This document shows, one piece after another, positions 1 through 9,182 of a stretch of DNA of 64,000 bases. The DNA is from Paractinoplanes durhamensis (lineage in GTDB: Bacteria; Actinomycetota; Actinomycetes; Mycobacteriales; Micromonosporaceae): positions 62,001 to 126,000 of the forward strand of contig NZ_BOML01000006.1 of the NCBI RefSeq assembly GCF_016862175.1. The letters run 5' to 3'. The notes beneath the pieces were generated by a model. That model was not told the origin of the DNA, made no database searches, and saw only the letters and a list, made by a program, of their open reading frames with translations. The position numbers and the translations under genes were made by a program. The stretch's first letter is position 1; the number at the start of each line of letters is the position of its first letter.

Positions 1-2126
1 TTGCCGGTGGCGGCGAGCGCCGGCCGGAGCTCGTCGTGGACGGACAGGGGATGCCGGTCGGCGGTGAGCACGCCCGCGTCGATGGTGACCATCGCGAGGA
101 TGTCCCGGACGATCTCGTCGAGCCGGGACGCCTGCCGGGCGATCGCCCCGATCGAGCGGGACCGGCGCGCTTCGTCGATGGTGTCCCAGTCGTCGACGAG
201 GACCTCGGCGTAGCCGCGGATCGAGGACAGCGGGTTGCCGATCTCGTGGCCGAGCATCCCGACGATGTCGAACTTGAGCCGGTTGGCCGCCTCGAGCTCG
301 TCGTTGCGGACGGCCAACTCCTCGGCGGCGAGGTCGCGGGCGCGTTCGGCGGTGCGCCGGTCGGTGACGTCGACGATGGCGGCCAGGATGTATTTCGGCC
401 GGCCGTCGGGTTCGCGGACCAGCGACACGGTGGCCTCGACGTCGACCCAGCGGCCGCTGAGGTGCAGAAGCCGGCCCTCCACGGTGTAGAAGTCCTGGTG
501 CCCGGACATCAGGGCGCCGAGGCGTTCTTCCCGCCCGGCGGCGTCGTCCGGATGGACCATCCCGCGGTCGGTGCGCCCGATCAGGTCGGCGGCCGGGTGA
601 CCGACCAGCCGGCTGTAGGCCGGGTTGACCGCGAGCAGCGTGCCGTCGAGCTCGCAGATGATCTGCCCGACCGCCGAGTTGGTGAACTGGGCGCGGAGTC
701 GCTGCTCGCTCTCGGCGTTGCGGGCGGCGTCGTCGGCGTGCCGGAGGGCGGCGCTGAGGCTGTCGGCGAGCAGCGCCAGGTGCTGCTCGTCGGTGTCGTC
801 GAAGGCGTGTGCCCGGCCGGCCGTGACGGTGAGCGAGCCGATCACCTCGCTGCCGGCGTGCAGGGCCGCGGTGATCGCCGAGTGCACCCCGAGCCGGGCA
901 CAGGCCTCGCCGTCGACCCGGTCGTCGGTGCTGGTGTCCGGGCAGGCCGCGGAACCGCCGGTGGCCAGCGCGAGCGCGGTGAACGTGCCGGTCGCCGGGA
1001 TCACCGCGCCGGCCGCGCCGGCCAGGTTCCCGGACGCGGCGAGGCAGCGCAGCTGCGAGCCCTCGACGAGGACCACCCCGGCGGCGTCGGCGCCGGCGAA
1101 CACGTCGATCGCCCGGTCGGCCACCACCCGCAGGGTGGCATCCCGGTCGGCCGCCGCCGCGGTGACGTCGCGCTGCAGGTCCAGCGTGATCCGCAGCCGT
1201 TCCACCTGCCGCTGGATGGCGTCGGCCGCGGCCCGCTCGGCGGTGACGTCGAGGAACTGGATGACCGCCACCTGCGGGCCGGCGTCGTCCTCGATCACCG
1301 AGGTGTGGGCGGACACCGTGACCAGCCGGCCGTCGGCCCGCCGCAGCTGCACCTCCCGCGCGCCGCCGTGGTCCTCGCCGTTCGCGAGGGCGGCCAGGGC
1401 CTGGGCGAGCGAGCCGTCCCGCCCGTCGATGACCAGATCGGCCATGTGCAGGCCACCGACCTTGCTCGTGGGGTGGCCGAAGATGGCGTGGAACGCGGGG
1501 TTGGTGTGGATGATCCGGCCCAGGTCGCCGGCCCGCAGGCCGACCACGATCTTCGCGATCGGGCCGTGCTCGAACACCGACGCGAACCGCTGCTCGCTGC
1601 GCACCAGTTGTTCGACCGCGGCCAGGGTGGCCTGCTGCTCCTTGGCGAGGGCACGCACCGCGGCACGGCTGCGCTCCAGCAGCGTGGCGTTCTCGGCGGC
1701 GGTGGTGCGCAGCCGTTCGGTCTCGCGCAGCGTCCCGGCCGGCGCGTCCCGGTTCTCGACGATCTCGGCGACCGCGTACGCCGTACCTGAAGCATCCCGC
1801 ACGGCGACGACGCCGCCGGACACCCGCACCGCCGTCCCGTCCGGGCGTTGCAGGGTGTGCGCGATCGTGGCCGGGGCGGCGTCCGGCCGGCCCATCGAGT
1901 CGAGCAGTGCGGCGACCGCGGGCCGGTCCGCCTCGGCGCACATCGCCGGCCAGAAGCCACCGACCACCTGGTTCGGGTCCCGCCCGACCAGGCGGTGGAA
2001 GGCCGCGTTCGCCTCAACCACCTCACCCGGAGTCTCGGCGCGCAGGCTGACCACGAGTTTGGCGACCGGGCTCCGCGCGAACGCCTCCGCCAGCAGGCGC
2101 TCCTGCTGGAGAAAGCCGACACTCAT
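1..2126 (-). CDS. Multi-PAS/GAF sensor histidine kinase, 3'-truncated by window edge
   Basis: Reading the minus strand from an ATG at 2126 gives an open frame of 708 codons running off the left edge, so the C-terminus is missing. Visible order: PAS (about residues 5-120), a short coiled linker, a second PAS (about 190-300), a GAF domain (about 310-450), a third PAS with a PAC-like end (about 470-590), then a HisKA dimerisation domain. The phosphoacceptor histidine is H627 in an HEIGNP box. The HATPase domain would lie outside the window. No membrane segments or signal peptide are visible, so it is probably a cytoplasmic sensor. Family knowledge: GAF/PAS kinases sense small ligands, redox or light and signal to a response regulator; neither ligand nor partner can be read here. 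A hybrid kinase with a C-terminal receiver cannot be excluded. Confidence 0.9.
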   Translation of the reverse strand, partial: MSVGFLQQERLLAEAFARSPVAKLVVSLRAETPGEVVEANAAFHRLVGRDPNQVVGGFWPAMCAEADRPAVAALLDSMGRPDAAPATIAHTLQRPDGTAVRVSGGVVAVRDASGTAYAVAEIVENRDAPAGTLRETERLRTTAAENATLLERSRAAVRALAKEQQATLAAVEQLVRSEQRFASVFEHGPIAKIVVGLRAGDLGRIIHTNPAFHAIFGHPTSKVGGLHMADLVIDGRDGSLAQALAALANGEDHGGAREVQLRRADGRLVTVSAHTSVIEDDAGPQVAVIQFLDVTAERAAADAIQRQVERLRITLDLQRDVTAAAADRDATLRVVADRAIDVFAGADAAGVVLVEGSQLRCLAASGNLAGAAGAVIPATGTFTALALATGGSAACPDTSTDDRVDGEACARLGVHSAITAALHAGSEVIGSLTVTAGRAHAFDDTDEQHLALLADSLSAALRHADDAARNAESEQRLRAQFTNSAVGQIICELDGTLLAVNPAYSRLVGHPAADLIGRTDRGMVHPDDAAGREERLGALMSGHQDFYTVEGRLLHLSGRWVDVEATVSLVREPDGRPKYILAAIVDVTDRRTAERARDLAAEELAVRNDELEAANRLKFDIVGMLGHEIGNPLSSIRGYAEVLVDDWDTIDEARRSRSIGAIARQASRLDEIVRDILAMVTIDAGVLTADRHPLSVHDELRPALAATG

Positions 2127-2300
2127 ACCCACCCGATCGGCGGGACAGCGGCAAATATGAGGTTCTCACCACTGAGGCTCATTCCGACTTCAGTCGCCGC
2201 CGACGGCGATGGAACCCCGCCGGGACACCCATCAGGAAGAACTACCATCGATATCGCCTTAACTTTCCGTCGATCAGACGATGACACTCAGGGATGAGGG

Positions 2301-3173
2301 ATGGCCTTGGGGACTCGAATCGACGTCGGAGTCGACGACAGGGTTCTGGCGGTTGCCGTGTCCGGCGCGCCGGACGGCCGGCCGGTCTTCCTCCTGCACG
2401 GCTCGCCCGGCTCGCGGAGCGGCCCCAAGCCACGCAGCAGCGTGCTCTACCGGCAGGGCGTCCGGCTCATCTGCTACGACCGGCCCGGTTACGGTTCGTC
2501 CACCCGGATGCCGGACCGCCGGGTCGCCGATGCCGCCCGCGATGTGCAGGCCATCGCCGACCACCTGGGGATCGATCGTTTCGCGGTGGTCGGCCGGTCC
2601 GGCGGCGGACCGCACGCGCTCGCCTGCGCCGCTCTTCTACCCGACCGGGTCGTCCGGACCGCCGTCCTGGTCGGGCTGGCGCCGACCGACGCGGCCGGCC
2701 TCGACTGGTATAGGGGCATGTCGGAGGCCAACGTGCAGGCGCACACCATCGCCCGGCGGGACACCCTGCAGTTGATGCACCAGATGCGGGAACTGGCCGC
2801 GCAGACCGCCGCCGACCCGGAGAGCCTGATCGAATCGCTGCGCACCCAGGCCTCCGCGCCGGACCTCCGGTTCATGCAGAGCGTCATCTACCGGCGGATG
2901 CTCGCCAACAGCTACGCGGACGCGTTCCGGGTCGGCCCCTACGGCTGGCTCGACGACATCCTCGCCTTCCGCGGCGAGTGGGGTTTCGAGCTCGACACCA
3001 TCGACCGGCCGGTCCGGCTCTGGCACGGCGCCCACGACACCTTCTCGCCGGCGAGTCACAGCCGCTGGTTGGCCCAGCGGATACCGCGGGCGGAGGTGCA
3101 TGTGCAGTACGGTGCCGCCCACTTCGCGGCGATGGAGGTGTTACCCCGCATCCTGGCCTGGCTCACGACCTGA
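2301..3173 (+). CDS. Alpha/beta-fold hydrolase
   Basis: This 290-aa protein of typical size for the family has the full alpha/beta hydrolase signature. An oxyanion HGSPG turn lies near residue 33, and the nucleophile elbow G-R-S-G-G places Ser100 as nucleophile. Asp246 (in GAHDTFSP) and His274 (in GAAHFAAME) complete a plausible triad. There is no signal peptide, so it should be cytoplasmic. The ATG at 2301 follows an AGGG weak ribosome site. It is divergent from the sensor kinase across about 170 bp and overlaps the 3' end of the convergent membrane protein by 11 bp. The substrate cannot be inferred; esterase, epoxide hydrolase or lactonase activities are all possible in this fold. Confidence 0.88.
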   Translation: MALGTRIDVGVDDRVLAVAVSGAPDGRPVFLLHGSPGSRSGPKPRSSVLYRQGVRLICYDRPGYGSSTRMPDRRVADAARDVQAIADHLGIDRFAVVGRSGGGPHALACAALLPDRVVRTAVLVGLAPTDAAGLDWYRGMSEANVQAHTIARRDTLQLMHQMRELAAQTAADPESLIESLRTQASAPDLRFMQSVIYRRMLANSYADAFRVGPYGWLDDILAFRGEWGFELDTIDRPVRLWHGAHDTFSPASHSRWLAQRIPRAEVHVQYGAAHFAAMEVLPRILAWLTT

Positions 3174-3996
3174 CGGCCGGGGGAAGGGAACCGGGTGATG
3201 CGTACGCCTCCAGCTGATCGCAGAGATCCAGCAGCCGGTCGACGCCCTTCAGATGTTTGATGGCCACGTCGCGCAGCCGCTTCGCGCCGTCGATGTCGAG
3301 GGCGGTCACCGCCGGGCGGTTGCCGAACAGGTCGTGGCCGTTCGCCATGGTCTGCTTCTGCTGCGCCAGCGCCGACTCCAGCTCGATCCACAGCTCGGCG
3401 AACTTGGTCGTCTCGTCGGTGAGGTCGTCGTTGCGGTCCCGCTCGACCAGCAGGCTCTGCAGTTGCGAGCCGACGATCCGCAGTGGAGCCATCATCCGCT
3501 CGTAGAGGATCCACTGCTGCGAATCCATCTGCGCGTGCAGGATGCGTGCGGTCTCGTTGGCCAGGTCGGGGTCGACCAGGATCCCGTCCTCGTCCTTGAT
3601 CGCCCCGGCGAAGGCGTCGGTGCTGGCGAACACCTCCTGTTCGACCTCCTGGAGGTTGTCCCGGGTGGCGCGGACCGCCACCGCCATCTGGGTGCGGATG
3701 GTGGCGTACCGCTCGTCCAGCCGCGCCCGGTCCAGCTCCCGCACCTGGTACTCGGCCAGCCGCCGGATGATCACCAGGGCGATCGGCAGGGCGAGCATCC
3801 CGCAGATGGCCTCGGCCAGCAGGTTCGAGGTGAACTGCATGTTGCCCCACCAGTCGAAGGCATCGCCGGCGACCGACACCCCGGCCGCGACCAGCCCGAT
3901 CCCCCAGTCCCAGTAGGCGAACCGGCGCAGCACCGGCGGCGCCGTCCGCCACGCCGACGCCACCAGGGACGGAACGGTGGTCTTCGAGTCCGGCAT
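3163..3996 (-). CDS. Two-span membrane protein at the end of the fxs operon
   Basis: A 277-aa protein starting at ATG 3996, 11 bp after the fxsT stop, with an AGGAG site 5-8 nt upstream. Two hydrophobic segments (about residues 28-47 and 57-78) are followed by a soluble, largely helical and charged C-terminal region of about 190 residues. That region resembles a coiled coil in composition but I do not recognise a family. Because of spacing and strand it is very likely co-transcribed with fxsT and fxsC, so a role as membrane partner or effector of the FxSxx system is a reasonable inference. Its 3' end overlaps the convergent hydrolase gene by 11 bp. Nothing in the sequence shows enzymatic function. 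Confidence 0.8.
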   Translation of the reverse strand: MPDSKTTVPSLVASAWRTAPPVLRRFAYWDWGIGLVAAGVSVAGDAFDWWGNMQFTSNLLAEAICGMLALPIALVIIRRLAEYQVRELDRARLDERYATIRTQMAVAVRATRDNLQEVEQEVFASTDAFAGAIKDEDGILVDPDLANETARILHAQMDSQQWILYERMMAPLRIVGSQLQSLLVERDRNDDLTDETTKFAELWIELESALAQQKQTMANGHDLFGNRPAVTALDIDGAKRLRDVAIKHLKGVDRLLDLCDQLEAYASPGSLPPAVRS

Positions 3997-4007
3997 GGGC
4001 GGCGCTC

Positions 4008-7000
4008 CTAGAACTGATGGGGGTCGATGATCCGGTAGAGATAGGAGCGGCGGTCGAGGTCGGCGACGATCGGGTGGTCCTCGCCGAGCCGGGCGACGAT
4101 CCGCTCGCGCAGTGCGGCCAGCCGGTCCTCGGCCGTACGGTCGCCGAGGGTCTGCTCCATGAGGGCCAGATTGGCCATGAACCGCAGCGTGTTGGGGTGG
4201 TCGGCGCCGAACACCCGCTCGATGGTCCCGGCGATCGCGAGCATGCTCTCGCGCGGCGCGTCCAGCCCGCCCGCGCCGCCCTGCACCAGCTGTTCGGCCT
4301 CGCAGAGCGCGAGGTTCATCCGGGTCGACAGCGTGTATGGATGGCCCGGTCCGAGGGCCGTCTCCAGGGCCACCACCGCGGGCCGGATCCACGCGAGCGC
4401 GCTCTCGTGCCGGCCGATCGCCCGCTCGGCGATGGCCAGGTCGTTCATGCAGACCAGGGTGTACGGATGCTGCCGTCCCAGCTTCTCCTCGTAGAAGTTG
4501 CGGATGGTCAGCAGCTCGGTGACCGCTCGTTCGGGCTCCCCCACGTTGAGCAGGCTCAGCGCGAGGCTGAGCCGGCAGCTCACGGTCTCCGGGTTGGCGC
4601 CGCCGAAGAGGTCGTCGAGCTTCGCGTAGGAGGCCTGGTGCAGGCGGAGCGCCTCGCCGACCTCGCCGAGGCTGCGCAACGAGACCGCGTAGTTGGACTG
4701 GGTGGTGATCGTGGCCCGGGAGTTGGACCCGCGCGTCTCGACCAGGTCGGCGAGGGTCTGCTCCAGCAGCGCCGCGGACCGCGCGTACTCGCCGGCGTCG
4801 CGCAGGTCGCGGGCCAGGCAGGCGGCGGTGGCGAGGGTGTAGATGTCGGTCTCGCCGTTCATCTCCCGGAACCGGCGGACCACTTCCTCGTCGTGCTTGC
4901 CGGCCTGCCGGAACTGGCCCATGAGTCGATAGGAGACCGCCAGGTTGTTGAGGGCGTTCAGCGTGCGCGGGTACTCCTCGCCGTACTCGTCCCGCCACGC
5001 CTGGTGGGTCTCGATGTCGAGCTCCAGCGCCTCGGGATAGCGCCCGAGGCCGCGCAGGTCGGCCGCGTAGCTGCCCCGGGTCATCAGGGTGTGCGCGTGC
5101 CGCTCCGGCAGGAGCCGCTGCTGTTCGGCCAGGACCTCCTCGTCGACCTTCCGGGAAAGAACGAACTCCCCCAGGTCGCGCAGCAGGTTCGCCAGGTTGA
5201 ACCGCAGATAGAGCAGCTGGCGGAGCAGAACGGCGGCCTCGGCCGGGTCCTCGGTCGAGGCCAGCTTCGCCGCCCAGATCTTGCTGGTCCGCTCGGCCCG
5301 GTCCCGCCCGACCACCGGGTCACCCTGCACGTAGTAGTAGCGGACCCGGTCGATGATCAGTTGCCGCACCGACTCGTCGTCGCTCTGCACCGCGTCGGAG
5401 GCGTCCAGATGCGGCCAGAGCTGCCGGAACCGCGGCCAGTGCTTCTGATCTTCGACCTCACCGTCCGGCCGCGACTTGGCCAGTACCTGATGCACCTGCC
5501 GGCGGGCCACGGCCAACTCGTCCTCGGTCATCCGGGCGCGGACCACGCTCTGCACGACCCGGTGAATCAGGATCTGGCCGCCGCGGTCGCCCTCGCCGGA
5601 CGACGAGGGCCGCTGGTCCAGCCGCAGCAGGGCCAGCCGGTTGATCTGCTGGACCAGCGCGCCCCGCAGCATCCGCTCGGACACCGCGGAGTTGTAGGAC
5701 TTGAGGTATTCGGCCATCTGGTCGCTGTAGACCAGGTCCAGCGGAATCTCCGGGGCCAGCAGGCTGCAGAGCTGGAACAGCCGGTAGGCGGCGGGCTCCC
5801 GCTCGCGCAGCCGGTTCAGCGACAGGTCCCAGGTGCGGGCGATGGACCGGTCGGTGGTCGCCAGAAGTGACGCGCTCGGCCCCTCGTCCTGGATCTGGGC
5901 CAGGTAGTCGGCGACCGGCGTCGCCGTCTCGGCGAGCCAGGCGGCCGCCGCGGCCACCGCGATCGGCAGGTCGGCGAGCTGATCGGCGACCAGGTCGGCG
6001 TCCTCCCGGGACATCGTGCCGGCCTTCTGCCGCTGGATCAGGTGGTCGATGCTCTCGTCCCGGGTGAACACGTCGACCTGCACCGACGACTGGGTCTGCT
6101 CGTCCCACCCCTTGTTCCGCGAGGTGATCAGGACGTGGCCGGGGCCGTGCGGCATGAAGTCGCGGACGGTCTCCGGCTCGTCGGCGTTGTCGAAGATGAG
6201 CAGCCAGCGCCGCTTGTCCCGGCTGAGTTCCTGCACCACCGCGCGGGCATAGCCGGCGCCGGACTGCTCACTCTGCAGGTGGAGCCGGGCCCCGAGGTCG
6301 CGCAACGATCCTTCGAGGCTCTCGTCGGTGTCCGCGTTGAGCCAGGCCACCACGTCGTAGGCGGCCCGGTACCGGTAGGCGTACTCGATCGCCATCTGGG
6401 TCTTGCCGACGCCGCCCATCCCCTGCAGCGCCACCGCCTGGATCCCGAAGAGCACCACGGCCGCGCCGGTCCGGACCTGTTCGCGAAGGTTGCGCAGGCC
6501 CGCCTCCCGGCCGGTGAACCGGGCGTTGCGGGCGGGCAGGTTCACCACCAGGTCCGGTTCCTCGCCCGGGTAGCGGGGTGCGCCCGCCATGATCGCGTCC
6601 ATGTCGCCGGCCGGGCGCCCGGCCAGCTCGAGAATGCGCTCGGCCGCCACGGTGGCGCTCACGCCCGCGACGAAGACCGAGTTGGCCGGCGGGATCCGGC
6701 GCCAGGGCGTGATGTCGGCGGTGTAGATCGCCCGGAGCGAGGGATCGGTCGACGCCACCCGCGATCCGCCGGTCCAGTACTCGGCACCCTCCGCGCGCGA
6801 GATGATCCGCAGCTGCTGGGTGCTCGTCACCGGCACTTCGCCGTCGCCGCCGAGCTCGTCGGCCGCGTGCACGACACGGAAACCGCCGGCCACCAGGACG
6901 TGCTCGACCCACTCGTGCCACACCTGATCGATGCCGGCGCCGGCCAGCACCACGATGTCCGCGTCGGAGAACGGCTTGCGCTCGAACCGGGCGTTGATCT

Positions 7001-7982
7001 GGGCGCGAAGGCCGGGTGGCATGGCCGGAAGCGCGCCGATCGCGCCGTTGGTGATGTGGTGGGTGAGCGTCTCGTACGCGCTGAGCAGGGTGCCGCTGCC
7101 GCCGGAGAGATCGCCGAACGTCGCCAGCGTCTCCTCGTACGCGTAGAACGCCTGGTAGGGCACCTGAACACCGAGCCAGTAGGCCTGCCGCTCGACGTCG
7201 TCCAGGCCGCTGGGCAGATCGGCGAACTGCCGCATGGCCACCGTACGGCCGATGTCGGACTTGCGCTTCTCGGCCGGATCGACGCGCATCGGCACCGGCA
7301 GCACCCGGATGCCGCGCCGGCCCGGCAGTTGCCGGGCGATCTGAGCGGCGCCGTCGATGCCCTGCTCGCTGAAGGTGAAGCAGTCGACCAGCACGTCCGG
7401 CAGGTGGCTGGTGCAGATCCCGGCGGTGTCGCTGTGGCCGGTCCGGCTGTCGATCAGGGTGTAGTCGTAGTGCTGCTTCATGTCCGCGCGCATGGCGTCG
7501 AAGAACTTGCCGCCGTCCTGGGTCGAGTAGAAGTCGTCCCAGTTCATCTCGTTGGGGCCGACGTACTCGTGGTTCTGCTGGCCGGCCGAGAGGTAGTCGA
7601 GGGTGCCGCCGCCCGGGAACTCCCAGTCCAGCGAGAACGAGTGCCGCTGGACGCACGCGTACCGGCCGAACTGGCGGTCGACGCCGTCCCCGCCGGCCAG
7701 GTGACTCTTGATCCGGCCCGGCTTCCAGTCGATGCGGGTGGTCGACCACTCGTACTCGTGGATCATGTCGATCACGCCGCGGGTGCTGGCCAGGACTCCG
7801 GCGTCGATGAACGGGTTGTAGAACCGGTGCAGGCCGGGCGATTCGAGGTCCCAGTCGATGACCAGGACCCGCTGCCCGTTCGCGGCGAGGATCCAGGCGA
7901 CGTTGGCCAGCGCCATCGTGCGCCCGGTGCCGCCTTTGTAGGAATAGAAGGTGACGACCTGTCCTTCGCGACTCTTGCTCAT
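4008..7982 (-). CDS. fxsT: FxSxx-COOH system TPR protein FxsT: KGG-type ATPase / TIR-like / NB-ARC / TPR
   Basis: A 1324-aa multidomain protein from ATG 7982, eleven bases after the fxsC stop. Residues 1-330 form a MinD/ParA-like ATPase with the deviant P-loop YKGGTGRT near residue 15 and an IDWDLESPG switch region. About 335-460 looks TIR-like (hydrophobic strand, then D-x-x-W-x-x-W and a G-F-R-V-V strand). About 510-800 is an NB-ARC/STAND NTPase with P-loop GMGGVGKT and an IFDNAD Walker B. The C-terminal 350 or so residues are tetratricopeptide repeats. This order is known for FxsT proteins encoded with FxSxx-COOH precursors. STAND proteins act as ligand-gated switches, so sensing a peptide or partner through the TPRs is a family-based inference. 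No membrane segment or signal peptide is visible. Confidence 0.9.
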   Translation of the reverse strand: MSKSREGQVVTFYSYKGGTGRTMALANVAWILAANGQRVLVIDWDLESPGLHRFYNPFIDAGVLASTRGVIDMIHEYEWSTTRIDWKPGRIKSHLAGGDGVDRQFGRYACVQRHSFSLDWEFPGGGTLDYLSAGQQNHEYVGPNEMNWDDFYSTQDGGKFFDAMRADMKQHYDYTLIDSRTGHSDTAGICTSHLPDVLVDCFTFSEQGIDGAAQIARQLPGRRGIRVLPVPMRVDPAEKRKSDIGRTVAMRQFADLPSGLDDVERQAYWLGVQVPYQAFYAYEETLATFGDLSGGSGTLLSAYETLTHHITNGAIGALPAMPPGLRAQINARFERKPFSDADIVVLAGAGIDQVWHEWVEHVLVAGGFRVVHAADELGGDGEVPVTSTQQLRIISRAEGAEYWTGGSRVASTDPSLRAIYTADITPWRRIPPANSVFVAGVSATVAAERILELAGRPAGDMDAIMAGAPRYPGEEPDLVVNLPARNARFTGREAGLRNLREQVRTGAAVVLFGIQAVALQGMGGVGKTQMAIEYAYRYRAAYDVVAWLNADTDESLEGSLRDLGARLHLQSEQSGAGYARAVVQELSRDKRRWLLIFDNADEPETVRDFMPHGPGHVLITSRNKGWDEQTQSSVQVDVFTRDESIDHLIQRQKAGTMSREDADLVADQLADLPIAVAAAAAWLAETATPVADYLAQIQDEGPSASLLATTDRSIARTWDLSLNRLREREPAAYRLFQLCSLLAPEIPLDLVYSDQMAEYLKSYNSAVSERMLRGALVQQINRLALLRLDQRPSSSGEGDRGGQILIHRVVQSVVRARMTEDELAVARRQVHQVLAKSRPDGEVEDQKHWPRFRQLWPHLDASDAVQSDDESVRQLIIDRVRYYYVQGDPVVGRDRAERTSKIWAAKLASTEDPAEAAVLLRQLLYLRFNLANLLRDLGEFVLSRKVDEEVLAEQQRLLPERHAHTLMTRGSYAADLRGLGRYPEALELDIETHQAWRDEYGEEYPRTLNALNNLAVSYRLMGQFRQAGKHDEEVVRRFREMNGETDIYTLATAACLARDLRDAGEYARSAALLEQTLADLVETRGSNSRATITTQSNYAVSLRSLGEVGEALRLHQASYAKLDDLFGGANPETVSCRLSLALSLLNVGEPERAVTELLTIRNFYEEKLGRQHPYTLVCMNDLAIAERAIGRHESALAWIRPAVVALETALGPGHPYTLSTRMNLALCEAEQLVQGGAGGLDAPRESMLAIAGTIERVFGADHPNTLRFMANLALMEQTLGDRTAEDRLAALRERIVARLGEDHPIVADLDRRSYLYRIIDPHQF

Positions 7983-7993
7983 CCGGCCGCCCC

Positions 7994-9022
7994 CTACGTT
8001 GTTCTGTTCGGGTGTCCACGAAGGAAGTTGCGCCGCGCGCGGCGGACCGCCTCGTCGATGACCTGCTCGAACTCGGCCGCATCCCGCGCGACCTGGACGC
8101 CGTGGCGTACCAGGACCCGGACCTCGTCGGCCAGGTCGAGCGTGTGCGCCTCGTCGCCGTTGTCGGCGAAGACCAGCACCACGGTCATCCACGACGGCAG
8201 CTGCGGCAGCAGGCGCATGACCATCGGGCGAGCGGCCGGCTCGTCCAGGGCGGCGGCGTCGAGCAGCAGGACGCCGGCCGACTCGCGGGTCCCGTTGACC
8301 GACACCGGGACCGAGACGCTGGTGACGATCTCGGGCAGGAGGACGAGCCGGTGCGCGGCCTGCACCGCCCGATCGGTCACCGCGCCCGGCTGACCACCGA
8401 ACGGCGACCAGTCGCCCTCGTCGCCCTTCGGCCGGATGACCGAGATCAGGAAGCGCGCCTCCGGGGCCGCGCTCGGCAGCAGGGCCGGTGCACTGCGGAC
8501 CCACTCCGGCATCTGATCGGGGTGCTCGGCCGCATACACCACCCGCTCGGCGAGCAGCTCCACGATCTGCCGGAGCTCATTCGCGTACGCGCTGAGCCGG
8601 CAGATCGACAGCATGCCGCAGTCCGCGTACTCGCCGACGAAGTTGCCCAGCGACATGGCCTGCGCCAGCCCGCTGACGCTGCGGGCCGGGATGTAGGCGT
8701 CCCAGAGCACCGGATGGATGAACGGCAGGTCGGTGGGGTGGACCGGCCGGTGCAGATATTCGCTGAAGTCCGGCGGCGGGCTGTGCAGGAACTCGCGCGT
8801 GTAGAGCGGGACGAGCACCCGGACCGGCGGCAGCCCGGCGGCATGCGCCCGGCGGGCGTCACCTTCGGTAGCGAAATAGAGCGAGCCGATCCGCAGGCCG
8901 GACGGCCCGGACGCGCGGGTGCGAACCTCGTCGTCGAGGCGGTGATAGAAGCGCTCGACCCACTGATTCGGAATTGACGCGCGCATATGGATCAACGAGA
9001 AGTACAAGTCCGGGCGACTCAC
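7994..9022 (-). CDS. fxsC: TIR-like protein FxsC
   Basis: A 342-aa protein starting at GTG 9022. The N-terminal 150 residues carry the TIR-like pattern known from FxsC: a YFSL strand at residues 7-10, a W-V-E-R-F-Y helix and a Y-T-R-E-F-L strand/helix. The C-terminal 140 residues are a second alpha/beta domain ending in an acidic-then-basic helix. Family knowledge: FxsC co-occurs with the FxSxx-COOH precursor and the radical SAM enzyme FxsB in actinobacteria, but its biochemical role is not established. It lies 11 bp upstream of fxsT and is surely in the same transcript. There is a 160-bp gap to the acyltransferase gene upstream. No good ribosome site is visible, and a GATCGG-GTT-CCGATC inverted repeat sits directly before the start codon. 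Confidence 0.85.
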   Translation of the reverse strand: MSRPDLYFSLIHMRASIPNQWVERFYHRLDDEVRTRASGPSGLRIGSLYFATEGDARRAHAAGLPPVRVLVPLYTREFLHSPPPDFSEYLHRPVHPTDLPFIHPVLWDAYIPARSVSGLAQAMSLGNFVGEYADCGMLSICRLSAYANELRQIVELLAERVVYAAEHPDQMPEWVRSAPALLPSAAPEARFLISVIRPKGDEGDWSPFGGQPGAVTDRAVQAAHRLVLLPEIVTSVSVPVSVNGTRESAGVLLLDAAALDEPAARPMVMRLLPQLPSWMTVVLVFADNGDEAHTLDLADEVRVLVRHGVQVARDAAEFEQVIDEAVRRARRNFLRGHPNRTT

Positions 9023-9037
9023 GATCGGGTTCCGATC
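9023..9037. promoter_or_regulatory. Inverted repeat immediately upstream of fxsC start
   Basis: Six-base arms GATCGG and CCGATC separated by GTT lie directly before the fxsC GTG. It could be an operator or an RNA hairpin covering the ribosome-binding region, which lacks a recognisable Shine-Dalgarno. Function is inference only. Confidence 0.3.
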
Positions 9038-9182
9038 AACACGCCGGGAGAACTGACATGATCCCCTGAGCGCGCACGTCGACTCCGATCTGTGACGGTT
9101 CTGCTACGGCCCAGGATCCAGCGTAATGCGCCCGTTCCACTCTGTCATCGGGGACGTCCTGCCGTTGATCTCCATCGAATGA

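Noticed and set aside
36..2160. Long plus-strand open frames opposite the sensor kinase
   Set aside because: They are antisense shadows: the minus-strand frame has continuous PAS/GAF/HisKA motifs, while the plus frames are Arg/Ala/Pro/Gly-rich without any motif.
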